Shown: piece after piece, positions 8,949 to 17,712 of the stretch
How positions within the stretch are numbered: the first letter of the stretch is position 1
How the letters are laid out: the number at the start of each line of letters is the position of its first letter
DNA from: Streptomyces sp. NBC_00285
Lineage (GTDB): Bacteria; Actinomycetota; Actinomycetes; Streptomycetales; Streptomycetaceae
Reading direction: 5' to 3'
DNA: 64,000 nucleotides
Assembly: GCF_036174265.1 (NCBI RefSeq)
Contig: NZ_CP108055.1
Coordinates: 8,680,001 to 8,744,000, forward strand
The notes under the pieces: generated by a model
The model's input: the letters and a program-made list of their open reading frames with translations, nothing else
Database searches by the model: none
What the model was told of the DNA's origin: nothing
Position numbers and translations under genes: made by a program

Positions 8949-11194
8949 TCCGTATCAGATCGCTCACGGCTACGGTGGTGGGCCTGCTCCTCGCCGCGGC
9001 GGTGCCGCTCGTGGGCACCGCCCATCCGGCGGCCGCCTCCGACAACGGCCGGTCCGTCCGGCCCGCCATGGGCTGGTCCAGCTGGAGCTTCGTGCGTCGC
9101 ACGCCGACCGAGGCGAAGATCAAGGCGCAGGCCGACGCGCTGGCCGCCAGTGGCCTCAAGGACCACGGATTCGTCCACATCAACCTCGACGACTTCTGGC
9201 AGAAGTGCGACTCCAACGGCTTCGTCGTCGACGACAACGGCCGCTGGGCCGTCGACACGGCCAAGTTCCCCGGCGGGATCAAGGCCTTGGCCGACTACGT
9301 CCACTCCAAGGGCCTGAAGTTCGGCTTCTACGTGACCCCGGGCATCGCGAAGAACGCCGTCACGAAGAACACGCCGATCGAGGGCACCCCCTACCACGCG
9401 AAGGACATCGCGGACACTTCCAGGACCGAGAAGAACTACAACTGCAAGAACATGTACTACATCGACTACTCCAAGCCGGGCGCCCAGGAGTTCGTCAACT
9501 CCTGGGCGAAGCAGTTCGCGTCCTGGGGTGTCGACTACCTGAAGATCGACGGGGTGGGCAGTGCCGACATCCCCGACGTCCAGGCCTGGGACAAGGCGCT
9601 GCGAGCGAGCGGACGACCCATCAACTTCGCCCTGTCCAACAACCTTCCGATCGCCGACGCCACCACCTGGCGGAAGCTGGCGAACAGTTGGCGCACCCAG
9701 GGTGACGTCGAGTGCTACTGCGGACCCGGCTCCAACGGCAGCGGCTATCCGCTCACCGACTGGTCGCATGTCTCCTCCCGCTTCAACACCGCGGCCTCCT
9801 GGCAGCCGTACGCCGCACCGGGCGGCTGGAACGACCTGGACTCACTGGAGGTCGGCAACGGTGACCAGGTGGGCCTGACCGCCGACCAGCGGCGCTCCCA
9901 CTTCACCCTGTGGGCGATGGCGGCCTCGCCGCTGCTGCTCGGCACCGACCTCACCCGCCTCGACGCCGTCGACAAGGCGATGCTGACCAACGACCGGCTG
10001 ATCGGCGTCGACCAGGACGGGGTCGCGGCCAAGCGGATCGTCAACAGCGGTGTGCGGCAGGTCTGGAGCAAGAAGGAGAGCGACGGCCAGTACGTGGTGG
10101 CCCTGTTCAACACCGGCACCTCGGGCAACGCGACTGTGGGCGTGGACTGGTCGCAGGCCGGCTTCACCGGCTCCGGAGACGTCACCGACCTGTGGTCCGG
10201 CTCCCACAAGGGTGCGATCGCCGACTCCTACAGCGCGACCCTGCGTCCCGGCGAGACCCGGCTGATCCGCGTGAAGCCCGTCAACTCCCTGAAGAGTGCG
10301 GCAGCTTCACCGGGCATGGCCGTCGCCCCCTACGAGTACCTCGGCTGGGGCAACCCGCAGAACCCCACCTCGGTGATGTCGGCGACCGGCGTCAAGTGGT
10401 TCACCCTGGCATTCATCCTCTCCGACGGCGGCTGCAACCCGAAATGGGACGGCTCGCGCCCGCTGACCGGCGGGACCGACCAGTCGAGGATCGACGCGAT
10501 CAGATCCGCCGGCGGTGACGTCATGGTCTCCGTGGGCGGTTGGAGCGGGAACAAGCTCGGCGAGAAGTGCTCCAGCGCCTCGGCGCTCGCCGGCGCCTAC
10601 CAGAAGGTGATCAACGCCTACCAGCTGAAGGCCCTCGACGTCGACATCGAGAACACCGAGTGGTCCAACGCGACCGTACGGCAGCGGGTCGTCGACGCGC
10701 TGAAGACAGTCAAGGCGAACAACCCGGGCCTGAAGACCGTCATCACCTTCGGCACCACGACCAGCGGCCCCGACTCCACCGGCGTCGACATGATCAAGCG
10801 GGCGGCGAACTCGGGCCTGGCGAACGACGTGTGGTGCATCATGCCGTTCGACTTCGGCGGCGGCACCACCACCATGGGCACGCTGACGACCCAGGCCATG
10901 GAAGGCCTCAAGGCCCGCGTCAAGGCGGCCTACGGCTACAGCGATGCCACCGCCTACGCCCGCATCGGCCTGTCGTCGATGAACGGAAAGACCGACGACT
11001 CCGGTGAGCGGGTCCGCGTCGCCGACTTCAAGACCATGCTCGCCTACGCCCAGCAGCACCACATCGGGCGCCTCACCTACTGGTCCGTCAACCGCGACCG
11101 CCCCTGCGGCTCGGGCACCGACGGCGACTCCTGCAGCGGCGTGACACAGCAGCCGTACGACTACCTCAAGGTCTTCACCCAGTACACGGGCTGA
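8945..11194 (+). CDS. GH27 alpha-galactosidase fused to a GH18 domain, secreted
   Basis: 749 residues with a Sec-type signal (about 1-32). Residues 38-445 are GH27: MGWSSWSF, INLDDFW, nucleophile Asp202 in YLKIDG and acid/base Asp254 in RTQGDVE, then a beta-sandwich. Residues about 455-749 form a GH18 chitinase-like barrel whose catalytic strand reads LDVDIE, keeping Asp565-x-Asp567-x-Glu569, preceded by the SVGGW strand. Both halves therefore keep key residues. The fusion could remove alpha-galactosyl groups and cut or bind a GlcNAc-type polymer. ATG 8945 overlaps the previous stop by 4 nt and has GGGGGAAA in front. Confidence 0.82.
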   Translation: MIRIRSLTATVVGLLLAAAVPLVGTAHPAAASDNGRSVRPAMGWSSWSFVRRTPTEAKIKAQADALAASGLKDHGFVHINLDDFWQKCDSNGFVVDDNGRWAVDTAKFPGGIKALADYVHSKGLKFGFYVTPGIAKNAVTKNTPIEGTPYHAKDIADTSRTEKNYNCKNMYYIDYSKPGAQEFVNSWAKQFASWGVDYLKIDGVGSADIPDVQAWDKALRASGRPINFALSNNLPIADATTWRKLANSWRTQGDVECYCGPGSNGSGYPLTDWSHVSSRFNTAASWQPYAAPGGWNDLDSLEVGNGDQVGLTADQRRSHFTLWAMAASPLLLGTDLTRLDAVDKAMLTNDRLIGVDQDGVAAKRIVNSGVRQVWSKKESDGQYVVALFNTGTSGNATVGVDWSQAGFTGSGDVTDLWSGSHKGAIADSYSATLRPGETRLIRVKPVNSLKSAAASPGMAVAPYEYLGWGNPQNPTSVMSATGVKWFTLAFILSDGGCNPKWDGSRPLTGGTDQSRIDAIRSAGGDVMVSVGGWSGNKLGEKCSSASALAGAYQKVINAYQLKALDVDIENTEWSNATVRQRVVDALKTVKANNPGLKTVITFGTTTSGPDSTGVDMIKRAANSGLANDVWCIMPFDFGGGTTTMGTLTTQAMEGLKARVKAAYGYSDATAYARIGLSSMNGKTDDSGERVRVADFKTMLAYAQQHHIGRLTYWSVNRDRPCGSGTDGDSCSGVTQQPYDYLKVFTQYTG

Positions 11195-11205
11195 GGGGAA
11201 CAACC

Positions 11206-13236
11206 GTGAAAATCAACAGACTTCTTGCCTACGGCCTCGCCGCCGCCCTCGCTCTGCCGCTCGCCGGCCTGAGCCAGGGGAGAGCGCTCGCGGCCACCGA
11301 CTACCAGGCGGAGGACGCGACCGTCGTGCAGGGCACGGTGGCCACCAACCACACCGGTTACACGGGCACCGGCTTCGTCGACTACACCAACGTCCAAGGC
11401 TCGTACGTGGAGTTCACGGTGAGCGCGGCCTCCGCGGGCACCACGGCCGTCACCTTCCGCTACGCCAACGGGACCGCGACCGACCGTCCCATGGACATCT
11501 CCGTGAACGGCACAGTCGTGTCGCCGGCCGTCTCCTTCCCGGCCACCGCCGACTGGAACACCTGGGCCACCAGGACCGTCGACGTCCCGCTCACGGCGGG
11601 CTCCGCAAAGATCCGCGCGACCGCCACCACCGCGGGCGGCGGTCCCAACCTCGACCGCATCGGCGTCGACGCGGCCACCGACGCCCAGGCCCCGAGCCGC
11701 CCCGGGCAGCCCAGCTGCTCCGGCATCGGCGAGGACGGACTCACACTGGCCTGGGGCGCCGCCACGGACAACGTGGCGGTGACGGCGTACGACCTCTACG
11801 AGCACGGCAACAAGATCGGTGAGGCGCCCGGCGGTTCGACCAGCAAGGCGCTCACCGGCCTCACCCCAGGCACCACCTACAACCTCACCGTCATCGCCCG
11901 TGACGCGGCCGGCAACACATCCCCCGCGAGCCCCGTCGTCGACTGCACCACCGAGCCCAGCTCCGACACCACTCCGCCGAGCAAGCCGGGCACCCTGTCC
12001 GCGGCGGACGTCACGGCGAACAGCGCCGCACTGAGCTGGGGTGCCTCCACCGACGACCGGGCGGTCGCCGGCTACGACGTGCGCAGTGACACCACCGTCT
12101 ACAAGTCCGTCACCACCGGCACCTCGACCACGGTGACCGGGCTGGCCTGCAACAGCCCGTACAGCCTGAACGTCGTCGCCCGTGACGCGGCCGGCAACGT
12201 CTCCCAGCCGAGCAACACGGTCACCTTCACCACCAAGGCGTGCGCCACCGACGGCGGCGTCCCGTCCTCCGTCGCCACCCTCTCCTCCGGCTGGACGATC
12301 CCGTGGGGCATCTTCTGGATGCCCGACGGCAAGAGCGCACTGGTCACCGAGCGGGACGACTTCCGGGTCCGGAAGGTCACCAAGGACGGCACGAAGACGC
12401 AGGTCGGTACCGTCCCGAACGCCGTCACCACCGACGGCGAGGGCGGACTGCTCGGCGTCGCCGCCGACCCGAAGTGGGAGACGAACCACTACGTCTACTT
12501 CATGCACACCGCGTCCGAGGGCAACCGGGTGGTCCGCATGACGTACGACGGGACCGCTCTGAGCGACTACAAGGTTCTCCTGCAGGGCATCAAGAAGAAC
12601 CGCTACCACAACGGCGGCCGCCTCGCCTTCGGCCCCGACGGCTACCTCTACGTCTCCACCGGCGAGGCCCAGACACCCGACCTGGCGCAGGACAAGAACT
12701 CCCTCAACGGCAAGATCCTGCGCATGACCACGGACGGCAAGCCGGCCCCCGGCAACCCGTTCGGCAACCTCGTCTACAGCCTCGGCCACCGCAACCCGCA
12801 GGGCCTCGCCTTCGACCGCAACGGCCGTCTGTGGGAAGCGGAGTTCGGCAACAGCTCCAAGGACGAACTGAACCTGATCAAGCCCGGCGCCAACTACGGC
12901 TGGCCGACCTGCGAGGGCACCTGCTCCACCGCGGGGATGACCAACCCGAAGGCCACCTGGAACGTCTCGGAGGCCTCGCCGAGCGGCATCGCGATCGTGC
13001 GCAACGTCGTCTACATGGCCTCCCTGCGCGGCGAGCGGCTGTGGCGGATCCCGATCAACGGGGACAGCGAGAGCGTCGGCACGCCGACCGCGTACTACGT
13101 GGGCACCTACGGCCGGCTGCGCACGGTCACCAAGGTGCCGGGCGCCGACCAGCTGTGGCTGTCGACCACCAACTGCGACAACAACGGAGGAGCGGCGGAC
13201 GGAGCGGACAAGATCCTTCGCGTGACGATCGGCTGA
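11206..13236 (+). CDS. CBM6/35-FN3-FN3-sorbosone dehydrogenase-like secreted protein
   Basis: 676 residues, GTG start with GAGGGGAAC. A Sec signal (1-30) is followed by a CBM6/35 sandwich (about 31-155; YQAEDATV, GYTGTGFVDY), two fibronectin III modules (about 160-255 and 260-345, each with the DAAGN turn), and a six-bladed propeller of glucose/sorbosone dehydrogenase type (about 355-676; LLGVAADPKW, HNGGRLAFGPDGYLY, LGHRNPQGLAF). Propellers of this group use PQQ or act on sugars extracellularly. As the last gene of the operon it probably oxidises sugars released by the upstream hydrolases; cofactor and substrate are inferred. Confidence 0.78.
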   Translation: MKINRLLAYGLAAALALPLAGLSQGRALAATDYQAEDATVVQGTVATNHTGYTGTGFVDYTNVQGSYVEFTVSAASAGTTAVTFRYANGTATDRPMDISVNGTVVSPAVSFPATADWNTWATRTVDVPLTAGSAKIRATATTAGGGPNLDRIGVDAATDAQAPSRPGQPSCSGIGEDGLTLAWGAATDNVAVTAYDLYEHGNKIGEAPGGSTSKALTGLTPGTTYNLTVIARDAAGNTSPASPVVDCTTEPSSDTTPPSKPGTLSAADVTANSAALSWGASTDDRAVAGYDVRSDTTVYKSVTTGTSTTVTGLACNSPYSLNVVARDAAGNVSQPSNTVTFTTKACATDGGVPSSVATLSSGWTIPWGIFWMPDGKSALVTERDDFRVRKVTKDGTKTQVGTVPNAVTTDGEGGLLGVAADPKWETNHYVYFMHTASEGNRVVRMTYDGTALSDYKVLLQGIKKNRYHNGGRLAFGPDGYLYVSTGEAQTPDLAQDKNSLNGKILRMTTDGKPAPGNPFGNLVYSLGHRNPQGLAFDRNGRLWEAEFGNSSKDELNLIKPGANYGWPTCEGTCSTAGMTNPKATWNVSEASPSGIAIVRNVVYMASLRGERLWRIPINGDSESVGTPTAYYVGTYGRLRTVTKVPGADQLWLSTTNCDNNGGAADGADKILRVTIG

Positions 13237-13240
13237 CAAA

Positions 13241-13255
13241 CCGTCGGACCGACGG
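13241..13255. terminator. Short palindrome CCGTCGG-A-CCGACGG between convergent genes
   Basis: Seven-bp arms sit just after the propeller-protein stop and before the stop of the convergent acyl-CoA ligase. It could form a small hairpin and act as a weak terminator in both directions. Confidence 0.35.
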
Positions 13256-13266
13256 GCTGACAGGGC

Positions 13267-15093
13267 TCAGGCCTGGTACAGCGCCTCGACCTCACCCGCG
13301 TACGCCGTCTCGATCGCCTTGCGCTTCAGTTTCAGCGACGGGGTCAGCAGCCCGTGCTCCTCGGTGAAGGGCTGCGCGAGGATACGGAACGTGCGGATCG
13401 ACTCGGCCTGCGAGACCAGGGTGTTGGCGGCCACCACCGCGCGCCGCACCTCCGTCTCCAGGTCGGCGTCGTGCACCAGCTGGGCCGGGGCCATCCGCGG
13501 CTTGTCGCGCATCCCCAGCCAGTGCTCCACGGCCTCCTGGTCGAGAGTGACCAGGGCGGCGATGTAGGGGCGGTCGTTGCCCACGACGATGCACTGCGAG
13601 ACCAGCGGATGGTCGCGCACCCGCTCCTCCAGCACACCGGGGGAGACACTCTTGCCGCCGGAGGTGACGAGGATCTCCTTCTTGCGGCCGGTGATGGTGA
13701 GGTAGCCGTCCTCGTCGAGGGAGCCGAGGTCACCGGTGGCGAGCCAGCCGTCGTGCAGGCTCTCGTCGGTGGCCTTCTCGTTGTTGAGATAGCCCTGGAA
13801 GATGTTCGCGCCGTACAGCCAGATCTCGCCGTCGTCCGCGATGTGCACGGTCATGCCGGGGATGGGCTGGCCGACCGTGCCGTAGCGGGTGCGCTCGGGC
13901 GGGTTGGCGGTCGCGGCCGCCGTCGACTCGGTGAGGCCGTACCCCTCGTAGATGTGGACACCCGCACCGGCGAAGAACAGCCCGAGCCTGCGGTCCATGC
14001 CCGAACCGCCGGTCATGGCCTGTTTGATACGGCCGCCCATCGCCGCCCGCATCTTGGAGTAGACGAGCTTGTCGAAGAGCTGGTGCTGCATCCGCAGCCC
14101 CGCCGACGGGCCAGGCCCCAGGCCCCAGGCCTTGGCCTCCATGGCCTCGGCATACTTCACCGCCACGTCGACGGCCTTCGCGAACGGCCCGGCCTTGCCC
14201 TCCTTCTCGGCCTTGCGGCGGGAGGCGTTGAAGACCTTCTCGAAGATGTACGGCACTCCGAGGAAGAACGTCGGCTTGAACGCGGCGAGGTCCGGCATCA
14301 GCGCGGCCGCGTTCATCTGCGGCTGGTGGCCGAAACGCACCCGGCCACGGATCGCGGCCACCTGCACCATCCGCCCGAAGACGTGCGCGAGCGGCAGGAA
14401 CAGCAGGGTCGCCGCCTCGTCGCCCTTCTTGGAGTGGAACACCGGCTCCCAGCGGTCGATGACGGTGTCCGACTCGTACATGAAGTTGCCGTGCGTGATC
14501 ACACAGCCCTTGGGACGGCCCGTGGTGCCCGAGGTGTAGATGATCGTCGCGGTCGAGTCCGGGGTCACGGCTTGCCGGTGGCGGTGCACCACCTCGTCCT
14601 CGATGGGGGCGCCCGCGTCGTAGAGCTCCTGCACCGCGCCGGAGTCCAGCTGCCACAGCTGCTGCAGCCGCGGCAGCCGGTCGATGACAGTGGCGATCGT
14701 CATCGCGTGGTCCTCGTGCTCCACGACCGCAGCCGTGCACTCGGCGTCGTACAGCGCCCAGAAACACTGCTCGGCGGAGGAGGTCGGATAGACCGGCACG
14801 ACCTGCGCGCCGATCGTCCACAGCGCGAAGTCGAACAGCGTCCACTCGTAGCGGGTGCGGGACATGATCGCGACCCGGTCGCCGAAGCGGATGCCCTGCG
14901 AGAGGAGTCCCTTGGCGAGCGCCAGGACCTCGTCCCGGAACTCCGCGGACGTCACGTCCCGCCACTGCCCGCTCTCGTCCTTACGACCGAGGGCGATGTG
15001 CAGGGGGTCGTTCTGGGCATGCTCGAAGACGACGTCGGCCAGTCCGCCCACCGGGGGGGCCAACGCCAACGGAGGGTTGGTGAACTCGCGCAA
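13267..15093 (-). CDS. Long-chain fatty-acid--CoA ligase (AMP-binding)
   Basis: 608 residues of the FadD15-like long-chain acyl-CoA synthetase group. The P-loop IIYTSGTTGRPKG, A5 motif YEGYGLTES and A7/A8 region (WLATGDLGSLDEDGYLTITG) with a C-terminal lysine domain (KLKRKAIE) are all present, so it should adenylate fatty acids and load CoA in the cytosol. TTG 15093 is the best start, with GGAGAGGGG just upstream, and the reading MREFTNPPLAL fits family N-termini. It is a single-gene unit. No link to the upstream polysaccharide operon is evident. Confidence 0.88.
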   Translation of the reverse strand: MREFTNPPLALAPPVGGLADVVFEHAQNDPLHIALGRKDESGQWRDVTSAEFRDEVLALAKGLLSQGIRFGDRVAIMSRTRYEWTLFDFALWTIGAQVVPVYPTSSAEQCFWALYDAECTAAVVEHEDHAMTIATVIDRLPRLQQLWQLDSGAVQELYDAGAPIEDEVVHRHRQAVTPDSTATIIYTSGTTGRPKGCVITHGNFMYESDTVIDRWEPVFHSKKGDEAATLLFLPLAHVFGRMVQVAAIRGRVRFGHQPQMNAAALMPDLAAFKPTFFLGVPYIFEKVFNASRRKAEKEGKAGPFAKAVDVAVKYAEAMEAKAWGLGPGPSAGLRMQHQLFDKLVYSKMRAAMGGRIKQAMTGGSGMDRRLGLFFAGAGVHIYEGYGLTESTAAATANPPERTRYGTVGQPIPGMTVHIADDGEIWLYGANIFQGYLNNEKATDESLHDGWLATGDLGSLDEDGYLTITGRKKEILVTSGGKSVSPGVLEERVRDHPLVSQCIVVGNDRPYIAALVTLDQEAVEHWLGMRDKPRMAPAQLVHDADLETEVRRAVVAANTLVSQAESIRTFRILAQPFTEEHGLLTPSLKLKRKAIETAYAGEVEALYQA

Positions 15094-15562
15094 GCCCCTC
15101 TCCCCGCTCTCCCTGGCGCTCGGTGACGCTCCGCACAGCGCCGTGAAAGTTACCCCACCGGGACATCGGGCGGGAGGGGGTCCGAAGCCGAGCAGTGCTC
15201 ACGTATGGCCTGGTCGGTCCCGAAAAATACCGTCACATGGGGAAGGGTCGGACAGAAAACTGACGGTTGAGTAAGTTTCGGTGCCGTAATCTCCACCGAA
15301 TCTGTACGACCCGACTACGCCTCGCGACCTAGCAGAAACGGTCCCTCCCGGGGGTGGCGCCCTCTTCCGTCGGCGCCGTGGGCCGGCAACGTGTCACTCC
15401 GTCACGGGGTGCGCGCCCTGTTCGCGGGAGGACGGCCACCGGCGCTGTCGCGGCGGCGGCGAGCGCGGAGCGCTGGGACCCCGCGCCGATCCCGCACCCG
15501 GCTTCGCGCGCCGTGGATGCCGGGACACGGGCTCCGGGCCTCGCCGACGGGCTCACCATCCG
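15094..15562. other. Intergenic region upstream of the acyl-CoA ligase
   Basis: Together with the following repeat this separates the ligase start from the LysR stop (555 bp in all). It must hold the ligase promoter, but I cannot assign boxes with confidence. GC-rich open frames here have no recognisable product or ribosome site. Confidence 0.45.
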
Positions 15563-15614
15563 CTGCGGACTGCGGACTGCGGACTGCGGACTGCGGACTG
15601 CGGACTGCGGACTG
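15563..15614 (+). repeat. Heptanucleotide tandem repeat (CTGCGGA)n, about 7.4 copies
   Basis: Uninterrupted 7-bp units across 52 nt downstream of the LysR stop codon. The unit is not a multiple of three and lies outside any supported gene, so it is a simple-sequence array prone to slippage. It may also form structure at the LysR 3' end. Confidence 0.85.
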
Positions 15615-15648
15615 TATGGGCTGTGGGTCCCAGGCCCCGAACACACGC

Positions 15649-16512
15649 TCACCGTCGGTGCAGCCGGTCCCCGCCGGCCAGGATCGCGGCAGCCAGCGCA
15701 TCGGCCGCCCCCTGCGCTGCCGTGCGCCGGGGCCCGTGCACCAGCACGAAGTCGACCCGCCCCAGCTCGGGCAGCCCCGCCCGTTCGGGGACCCGAACCA
15801 GGCCGGGCGGCACCAGCCCCTGTGAATGGGCCATCACCCCCAGCCCTGCCCGCGCCGCGGCGATCAGGCCGTTGAGGCTCCCGCTCGTGCATACGATGCG
15901 CCACTCCCGGCCCTGCCGCTCCAGCGCCTCCAGTGCGAGGGCCCGCGTGATCCCCGGCGGCGGATAGACGATCAACGGCACCGCCCGGTCGGCGTCCAGA
16001 CGCAGCCGCTCCGCTCCGATCCACACCAGCCGGTCGTGCCAGACCAGTTCACCCCGGGGATCCTCCGGCCGCCGCTTGGCCAGGACGAGATCCAGCTTCC
16101 CGGCGGTGAGCTGCTCGTGCAGCGCCCCGGACAGCTCGACGGTCAGTTCGAGGTCGACCTCGGGGTGGTCGGAGCGGAAACCCTCGAGGATCTCCGGCAG
16201 CCGGGTCAGCACGAAGTCCTCCGACGCCCCGAACCGCAGCCGCCCCCGCACGCGCGTGCCGGTGAAGAACGCCGTCGCCTGGTCGTGCACCTCCAGGATC
16301 CGGCGCGCGAAACCGAGCATCGCCTCGCCGTCCTCGGTCAGCTCCACGGAGTGGGTGTCCCGGGTGAACAGCTGCCGCCCGGCCGCGTCCTCCAGACGCC
16401 GCACATGCTGGCTCACGGTCGACTGGCGCACCCCGAGCCGCCGCGCGGCCTGCGTGAAGCTCAACGTCTGCGCCACCGCCAGGAACGTACGCAACTGCGA
16501 CGGGTCGTACAT
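15649..16512 (-). CDS. LysR-family transcriptional regulator
   Basis: 287 residues. The N-terminal winged helix (LRTFLAVAQTLSFTQAARRL, then TVSQHVRRLE) is the LysR signature, followed by the two-lobed effector domain from about residue 90. It diverges from a bile acid:sodium symporter-type transporter gene over 156 bp containing an ATC-rich dyad. By the usual LysR arrangement it should control that transporter and itself in response to the transported acid. The effector is unknown. Confidence 0.9.
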   Translation of the reverse strand: MYDPSQLRTFLAVAQTLSFTQAARRLGVRQSTVSQHVRRLEDAAGRQLFTRDTHSVELTEDGEAMLGFARRILEVHDQATAFFTGTRVRGRLRFGASEDFVLTRLPEILEGFRSDHPEVDLELTVELSGALHEQLTAGKLDLVLAKRRPEDPRGELVWHDRLVWIGAERLRLDADRAVPLIVYPPPGITRALALEALERQGREWRIVCTSGSLNGLIAAARAGLGVMAHSQGLVPPGLVRVPERAGLPELGRVDFVLVHGPRRTAAQGAADALAAAILAGGDRLHRR

Positions 16513-16523
16513 CCCACCAGGTT

Positions 16524-16538
16524 ATCGCGGATCGTGAT
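16524..16538. promoter_or_regulatory. Candidate LysR box, imperfect palindrome ATCGCG-GAT-CGTGAT
   Basis: Starts 12 bp upstream of the LysR start codon in the region shared with the BASS transporter gene. Six-bp arms have one mismatch, and the site fits the loose T-N11-A pattern of LysR recognition. Confidence 0.4.
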
Positions 16539-16668
16539 GACAGTCAGAGTGGTATGCGGGATTCCCGATCAAGACGTGAAGGAGGACGATGGAGGGGGAC
16601 TCCCCGTCCTGAGGGACGGCCCCCGCCCAGTCCCCGTACCGCCGTCGAACACGAGCAAGTGGAGCACC

Positions 16669-17712
16669 GTGAAGCGCCTGAAGTGGCCGGCCTGGATGCC
16701 GGTCGACCCGTACATCCTGCTGCTGCTCGGCACGGTGGGCCTCGCGGCCCTCGTACCGGCACGCGGGACCACCGCGGACGTGGCCTCCGGAGCCTCCACG
16801 GCGGCGATCGCCTTCCTCTTCTTCCTCTACGGCGCCCGCCTTTCCACCCGTGAAGCCCTGGACGGCCTCAAGCACTGGCGCCTGCACGTCACGGTCCTCG
16901 CCTGCACGTTCGTGATCTTCCCGCTGCTGGGCCTCGCCGCCCGCGGACTTGTCCCGGTCCTCCTGACGAACCCCCTCTATCAGGGACTGCTCTTCCTCAC
17001 CCTGGTGCCCTCCACCATCCAGTCCTCGATCGCGTTCACGTCGATGGCCCGCGGCAACGTGCCCGCCGCGATCTGCGCCGGCTCCTTCTCCTCCCTGGTC
17101 GGCATCGTCATCACCCCGCTCCTCGCCGCCGCCCTGCTCGGCAACAGCGGCGGAGGATTCTCGGCCGACTCGCTCCTCAAGATCGTGCTCCAGCTGCTCG
17201 TGCCGTTCATGGCGGGGCAGCTGCTGCGCCGCTGGATCGGCGCCTTCGTCACCCGCCACAAGAAGGTCCTCGGTCTCGTCGACCGCGGCTCGATCCTCCT
17301 GGTCGTCTACACCGCGTTCAGCGAGGGCATGGTCCAGGGCATCTGGCACCAGGTGAGCCCGCTCAGGCTGGGCGGACTGATGATCGTTGAGGCCGTCCTG
17401 CTCGCCGTGATGCTCACCCTGACCTGGTACGGCGCCAAGGGGCTCCGCTTCGGCCGCGAGGACCGCATCGCCATCCAGTTCGCCGGCTCGAAGAAATCCC
17501 TCGCCGCCGGACTGCCCATGGCCAGCGTCCTGTTCGGGGCGCACGCCTCGCTCGCCGTGCTGCCGCTGATGCTGTTCCACCAGATGCAGCTCATGGTGTG
17601 CGCGGTGATCGCGAAGCGCCGCTCGCACGACCCGGTCGCGGAGGAGATCACCGCGCCGGGACGAGCCGCAGCGTCACGAACCGCGGTCGGTACAGCGACA
17701 CGTTCCGGTTGA
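16669..17712 (+). CDS. Bile acid:sodium symporter (BASS/SBF-like) family transporter
   Basis: 347 residues from GTG 16669, selected because GGAGCACC precedes it and VKRLKWPAWMPVDPYILLLL leads directly into the first membrane helix; the open frame runs much further upstream without family similarity. About nine to ten hydrophobic segments are visible, with STIQSSIAFTSMARGN and FAGSKKSLAAGLPMA matching the crossover motifs of SBF-like carriers. It likely moves an organic acid together with Na+ or H+. It diverges from a LysR gene, its likely regulator. Its 3' end overlaps the convergent DUF4185-like gene by 65 bp. Confidence 0.85.
   Translation: MKRLKWPAWMPVDPYILLLLGTVGLAALVPARGTTADVASGASTAAIAFLFFLYGARLSTREALDGLKHWRLHVTVLACTFVIFPLLGLAARGLVPVLLTNPLYQGLLFLTLVPSTIQSSIAFTSMARGNVPAAICAGSFSSLVGIVITPLLAAALLGNSGGGFSADSLLKIVLQLLVPFMAGQLLRRWIGAFVTRHKKVLGLVDRGSILLVVYTAFSEGMVQGIWHQVSPLRLGGLMIVEAVLLAVMLTLTWYGAKGLRFGREDRIAIQFAGSKKSLAAGLPMASVLFGAHASLAVLPLMLFHQMQLMVCAVIAKRRSHDPVAEEITAPGRAAASRTAVGTATRSG

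Noticed and set aside
11161..13239. A 692-codon minus-strand open frame opposite the sorbosone dehydrogenase-like gene
   Set aside because: No family similarity; its codon phase mirrors the plus-strand gene.
15563..15614. CRISPR-like array
   Set aside because: It is a plain 7-bp tandem repeat without spacers, and no cas genes are present.
15826..16668. Upstream extension of the BASS transporter frame
   Set aside because: The frame is open but runs antisense through the LysR gene and shows no transporter similarity before the GTG at 16669, which has a ribosome site.
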